Shown here one piece after another: positions 7,014 to 9,848 of a DNA stretch of 9,848 bases. Position 1 is the first letter of the stretch. Each line of letters starts with the position of its first letter. Source of the DNA: JANMEX01 sp049696015 (GTDB taxonomy: Bacteria > Pseudomonadota > Alphaproteobacteria > Rhizobiales > Rhizobiaceae); the NCBI GenBank assembly GCA_049696015.1, contig JBAVTG010000053.1, forward strand, positions 1-9,848, in the 5' to 3' direction. The notes under the pieces are model-generated. The model made no database searches and had not been told where the DNA came from. It saw nothing but the letters and a program-made list of their open reading frames with translations. The translations under genes and the position numbers were made by a program.

Positions 7014-8813
7014 ATGGCTGAGGCACAAAAAGTTCGCTGGGGCATTCTTGGGCCCGGCGGAATCGCGAAAGATTTTTTTGCGGGCGTCAAAGATTCAAAG
7101 ACTGGAACACTTGTTGCCATAGGCACGCGAAACCCCGCCAAGCCGGGTCTGGCTGAAGATTTTGCCGGTGCACGGATATTGAATGGCTATGAAGCGTTGA
7201 TCGCTGATCCAGAGGTCGATGCGATCTATATCGCGATCCCGCATCCCGGCCACGCCGAATGGGCGATCAAGGCGGCGCAGGGCGGAAAACATGTGCTGTG
7301 CGAAAAGCCAATGAGCCTTACCGCACCTGAAGCCGATGCGATGATTCATGCGGCCAGTATTGCCGGAACGTTTTTGGGCGAAGCCTATATGTACCGGCTG
7401 CATCCGATTGTCGCCAAGCTGATTGAGTTGTTGAAATCAGGCATCATTGGTGATGTGCGGATGATTAAATCCAGTTTCGGATTTGCCATGCCCAGCGTGA
7501 TGCCGGAGCATCGGCTATATTCAAGCGCTCTGGCGGGCGGCGGCATTTTGGATGTTGGCGGCTATCCGCTGTCCATGGTGCGACTTGTTGCGGGAGTGAA
7601 TTCTCCTTCGGGCTTTTTGGACCCGGACAAGATTTCGGGTGTTGGCCACATTGGCGAAACCGGAGTGGACGAATGGGCGTCTGCGGTTTTGCATTTTCCA
7701 AACGGGATCGTGGCAGAAGTGTCCTGTTCGGTCTCGGTCAATCAGGAAAACGTGCTGCGTATCCACGGCACCAAGGGGCGTATTGAGCTCAATGATTTCT
7801 GGTTCGCCGGCGTCGGTAAGACAGGCGGCACAGGGACGATCCGTGTCTTTGACAAGTCGGGTGCTAAGACAGATGTCACGGTGAGCGAAGCCAAGCATCT
7901 TTATAGTTTTGAGGCGGATGCGGTCGCGGCGGCTATTGGTACGGGAAAACAAGAGTTTAGTATTCCCGGCATGTCATGGGCCGATTCTCTCGGCAATTTG
8001 AAAGCCATGGACAAGTGGCGGGCGGATATTGGCTTGGTGCTGGAGCCAGAAATTCCCGCGAACCGCACCCTTACGATTGGTGGCAACGCGCTTAAGGTGC
8101 AGAAAATTCAGGTGCCACGCGGGCATATCAAGGGTCTTGCGAAAGAGACGTCCCTCGTTGCTTTGGGCTCAGAAGGGCTTGGTTCGTATTCGGCGGCGGA
8201 GATCATGTTCGACGCTTTTTATGAGGCTGGCGGCTCAATGTTCGACACCGCCTTTATGTATTTTGGCGGTGTTCCGGAAACCCGGTTCGGGCATTGGATG
8301 AAAACGCGCGGTGTGCGCAAGGATGTGGCGATTATCGCCAAGGGTGTGCATTCGCCGCTCTGCTATCCCGATGTGATTGGCAAGCAATTGGCGGCAAGCC
8401 TCGAGCGGATGCAGACCGACCATGTCGACATCTATTTCATGCACCGCGACAATCCGGATATTCCGGTTGGTGAGTTTGTCGATGCGCTGGATATTGAAGT
8501 TAAGGCCGGACGCATTCGCGGACCGTTCGGTGGCTCAAACTGGACGCGGGCGCGGATGAATGACGCCATCGCTTATGCAACGCGCACCGGCAAAGCCAAA
8601 CCCATGGCGCTTTCCAACAATTTCTCGCTGGCGGAGATGGTCAATCCGGTTTGGGATGGCTGCATCGCCTGTTCGGACGATGAATGGAAAGAATGGCTGC
8701 GCGCGACGGGTGTGACCAATTTTGCATGGTCATCGCAGGCACGCGGCTTCTTCACCGACCGCGCTGGACCGAACCGGTTTGATGATATGGAACTGGCTAG
8801 AGCGCCGCGCTGA
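7014..8813 (+). pseudogene. Gfo/Idh/MocA oxidoreductase fused to aldo/keto reductase, 3' end cut off by IS630
   Basis: This is one reading frame with two NAD(P)-dependent oxidoreductase domains. Residues about 8-340 are a Gfo/Idh/MocA enzyme: Rossmann motif GILGPGGIAKDF, EKP at 97-99, EAYMYRLHP, and GGGILDVGGYPLSM in the substrate domain, resembling sugar/dihydrodiol dehydrogenases. After a linker, about residue 365 onward is an aldo/keto reductase with the tetrad Asp411, Tyr416, Lys443 and His477 and the SSQARGFF loop. Native sequence stops at Ala595; the last four residues (RAPR) and the TGA come from the IS inverted repeat. The reductase is roughly 70-90 residues short, losing the end that usually holds cofactor-phosphate contacts. 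The first domain should still fold. I use ATG 7014, with GGAG at 7002-7005, over the in-frame TTG 6996. It begins 14 bases after lacK, so is part of the operon. A role in oxidising galactose or a keto-sugar is a guess. Confidence 0.82.
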
Positions 8814-8815
8814 TT
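8800..8815 (+). repeat. Left terminal inverted repeat of the IS630 element
   Basis: GAGCGCCGCGCTGATT matches the reverse complement of the right end (GAGCGTCGCGCCATT) at 10 of the first 11 positions, and then in ATT after a one-base gap. The preceding TA (8798-8799) is the target dinucleotide. The repeat also supplies the last codons and stop (8811-8813) of the truncated upstream gene. Confidence 0.85.
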
Positions 8816-8875
8816 GTTTGAATCGGGGATTCCCTTTTGGCAGTTTTTGTGATTCACCGTGATTGGAGGTGGATC

Positions 8876-9256
8876 ATGGGCACATGTCGATCAGATGACT
8901 TGCGGTTTCGTGTTGTTGAAGCGGTTGCTAGCGGAAGTTCCCGACGGGCTGCGGCGGATCGGTTTTCGGTGAGTGTTAGTTCGGCGATCCGCTGGACGGC
9001 GCGAGCAGCGAGTGAGGGCAGTCCCAAGCCCCACAAGCAGGGGCGACCGGCGGGCAAAGGCCCTTTGGCTGCCTTTCTGGATTATCTGATTGCTGCCGTG
9101 GAAGCCCGGCCCGACATTACCATGCCCGAGCTGGCAGCGCGATTGCAGGCGGAGCGCGGCGTGGTTGCGGCCTTTGCGTCGCTCTCGAAGCTTCTGTGCC
9201 GGGCGGGGTTCACATATAAAAAAACAGCTGATGGCATCGGAATGCGCACGCGCTGA
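8876..9256 (+). CDS. IS630 transposase, upstream frame (DNA-binding part)
   Basis: This is a 126-residue product starting at ATG 8876, five bases after GGAGGT (8865-8870). A TTG at 8837 in the same frame lacks a comparable site. It holds the helix-turn-helix region of IS630 transposases: VVEAVASGSSRRAAADRFSV, a basic linker KPHKQGRPAGKGP, and a second HTH-like part (TMPELAARLQAERG) before GFTYKK. After the A run at 9218-9224 the frame gives only eleven unrelated residues before TGA 9254-9256. The family pattern continues in the +1 frame instead. Skipping one A (9224) would give a 318-residue transposase (8876-9223 joined to 9225-9833). This domain alone might bind the IS ends and act as an inhibitor, which is inference. 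Confidence 0.8.
   Translation: MGTCRSDDLRFRVVEAVASGSSRRAAADRFSVSVSSAIRWTARAASEGSPKPHKQGRPAGKGPLAAFLDYLIAAVEARPDITMPELAARLQAERGVVAAFASLSKLLCRAGFTYKKTADGIGMRTR
9218..9224 (+). other. A7 slippery run at the transposase frame junction
   Basis: Seven consecutive A lie exactly where the IS630 family similarity moves from the upstream frame (TAT AAA AAA ACA) to the +1 frame (AAA AAA CAG CTG). Either ribosomal frameshifting of +1 or -2, or RNA polymerase slippage on the A run, would join the two halves. A sequencing error or an inactivating one-base insertion would look the same in a single sequence. Confidence 0.6.
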
Positions 9257-9833
9257 TGTGGCCGAGCGGCGCAGGGTCTGGATCAACCACCGGCAGCCGC
9301 GCATGCGCCGCCATCCGGGCCGACTGGTGTTTATCGATGAGACGTCTGTCAACACCAAGATGACGCGCCTGCGCGGTCGGGCAAAACGGGGAAAGCGCCT
9401 CAAGGCGGACGCGCCGTTCGGCAAATGGGGCACACAGACTTTCATTGCCGCTCTGCGTCACAACGAACTGACGGCGCCATGGATCATACCGGGCGCCATG
9501 GATCGCGAGGCCTTCAATACCTATATCGAGACGCAACTGGTGCCGACCCTTGCACCCGGTGATGTAGTGATCCTCGATAACCTCTCCGTCCATAAAAGCG
9601 CCAAGGCCGAAGCGTCCGTTCGGGCAAAGGGAGCGTGGATGCTCTTCCTGCCCCAATACTCGCCAGACCTGAACCCGATCGAGAAGGCATTCTCAAAGCT
9701 GAAGGCTCATCTGAGAAAGGCCGCAGCCCGCACCTTCGACGCACTCATCGAAGCCATCGGGGATATCTGCAATCTATACGAACCAACCGAATGCCAGAAC
9801 TACTTCAAGGCAACTGGATATGGATCAGATTAA
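9225..9833 (+). CDS. IS630 transposase, downstream frame (DDE catalytic part)
   Basis: This is the catalytic part of the IS630-family DDE transposase, given from the first codon after the A run. The frame is open further upstream (from about 9090) but that stretch is a shadow of the other half. It begins LMASECARADVAERRRVW, a typical IS630 block, followed by the three acidic positions: Asp in VFIDET, Asp in VVILDNLSVH and Glu in SPDLNPIE, all present. An intact catalytic core implies the element may still be mobile if the frameshift is productive. No convincing independent ribosome-binding site was seen; ATG 9231 is possible but would yield a protein without the DNA-binding domain. It ends at TAA 9831-9833, just inside the right inverted repeat. 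Confidence 0.82.
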   Translation, partial: QLMASECARADVAERRRVWINHRQPRMRRHPGRLVFIDETSVNTKMTRLRGRAKRGKRLKADAPFGKWGTQTFIAALRHNELTAPWIIPGAMDREAFNTYIETQLVPTLAPGDVVILDNLSVHKSAKAEASVRAKGAWMLFLPQYSPDLNPIEKAFSKLKAHLRKAAARTFDALIEAIGDICNLYEPTECQNYFKATGYGSD

Positions 9834-9846
9834 TGGCGCGACGCTC
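9832..9846 (-). repeat. Right terminal inverted repeat of the IS630 element
   Basis: Read on the minus strand this is GAGCGTCGCGCCATT, pairing with the left repeat at 8800-8815. It is followed by the target TA at 9847-9848, which are also the last two bases of the window. The identical repeat in the copy at the left edge is at 111-125, also followed by TA. Confidence 0.85.
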
Positions 9847-9848
9847 TA

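Larger units (their letters stand above)
8800..9846 (+). mobile_element. Complete IS630-family insertion sequence (1,047 bp)
   Basis: The element is bounded by imperfect inverted repeats beginning GAGCG(C/T)CGCGC and flanked on both sides by TA (8798-8799 and 9847-9848), the expected IS630/Tc1-mariner target duplication. It contains one transposase split into two frames and nothing else. It is inserted in the sense direction into the aldo/keto reductase part of the upstream fusion gene. Left of the transposase start are about 76 non-coding bases including the left repeat; right of its stop only 13 bases remain. The last 125 bases occur again at 1-125, so the element has at least one more copy or the window closes on itself. 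Confidence 0.92.

Noticed and set aside
8814..8875. Possible outward or extra small gene in the IS left end
   Set aside because: The 62 bases before the transposase start hold no credible open frame with a ribosome-binding site of its own.
9090..9224. Independent start for the downstream transposase frame at 9090
   Set aside because: The stretch before the A run does not resemble IS630 transposase in this frame and no suitable ribosome-binding site was seen. The fused frameshift product explains the family pattern better.
1..9848. Calling the window a plasmid because its ends are identical
   Set aside because: No replication or partition gene and no origin-like repeat was seen, and the repeat coincides with an IS edge, which a repeat-limited assembly would also produce.

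Overview
The window carries a lactose/β-galactoside uptake and hydrolysis operon of the rhizobial/agrobacterial type, bracketed by copies of one IS630-family insertion sequence. The gene order is binding protein, permease, permease, glycoside hydrolase family 2 enzyme, ATPase. This is the lacE-lacF-lacG-lacZ-lacK order known from the Agrobacterium radiobacter lac operon and related Hyphomicrobiales. With the moderately GC-rich coding style and the fused Gfo/Idh/MocA-aldo/keto reductase gene downstream, it points to an alphaproteobacterium of that order. The genus cannot be fixed from the sequence alone.

Layout: 1-125 is the right end of an IS630-type element with the last 36 codons of its transposase. 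At 126 it joins the C-terminal quarter of a LacI-family regulator (to 393), probably the operon's own repressor, which is therefore broken. A short control region (394-540) follows, with a perfect 16-bp palindrome and two leader hairpins. The operon then runs on the plus strand: lacE (541-1815), a pair of strong hairpins, lacF (1919-2815), lacG (2815-3633), lacZ (3642-5891), lacK (5929-6999), and a two-domain oxidoreductase gene (7014-8813). The last gene loses its 3' end to a complete 1,047-bp IS630-family element (8800-9846). Its transposase is split between two frames at a run of seven A.

How it works: LacE in the periplasm captures the sugar. LacF and LacG form the channel, LacK powers it, and cytoplasmic LacZ hydrolyses the imported disaccharide. 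The fusion protein would plausibly oxidise a released or modified sugar, but its aldo/keto reductase half lacks its C-terminus here. Loss of most of the regulator predicts deregulated expression.

The first 127 bases of the window are identical to the last 127, and the repeat ends exactly at the TA dinucleotide bordering the IS. This is either a sequence-assembly boundary at a multicopy IS, or a circular or tandem unit of 9,721 bp made by recombination between two direct IS copies. The most interesting points are this IS-bracketed structure, the regulator truncation, the bifunctional oxidoreductase inside a lac operon, and the transposase frameshift.
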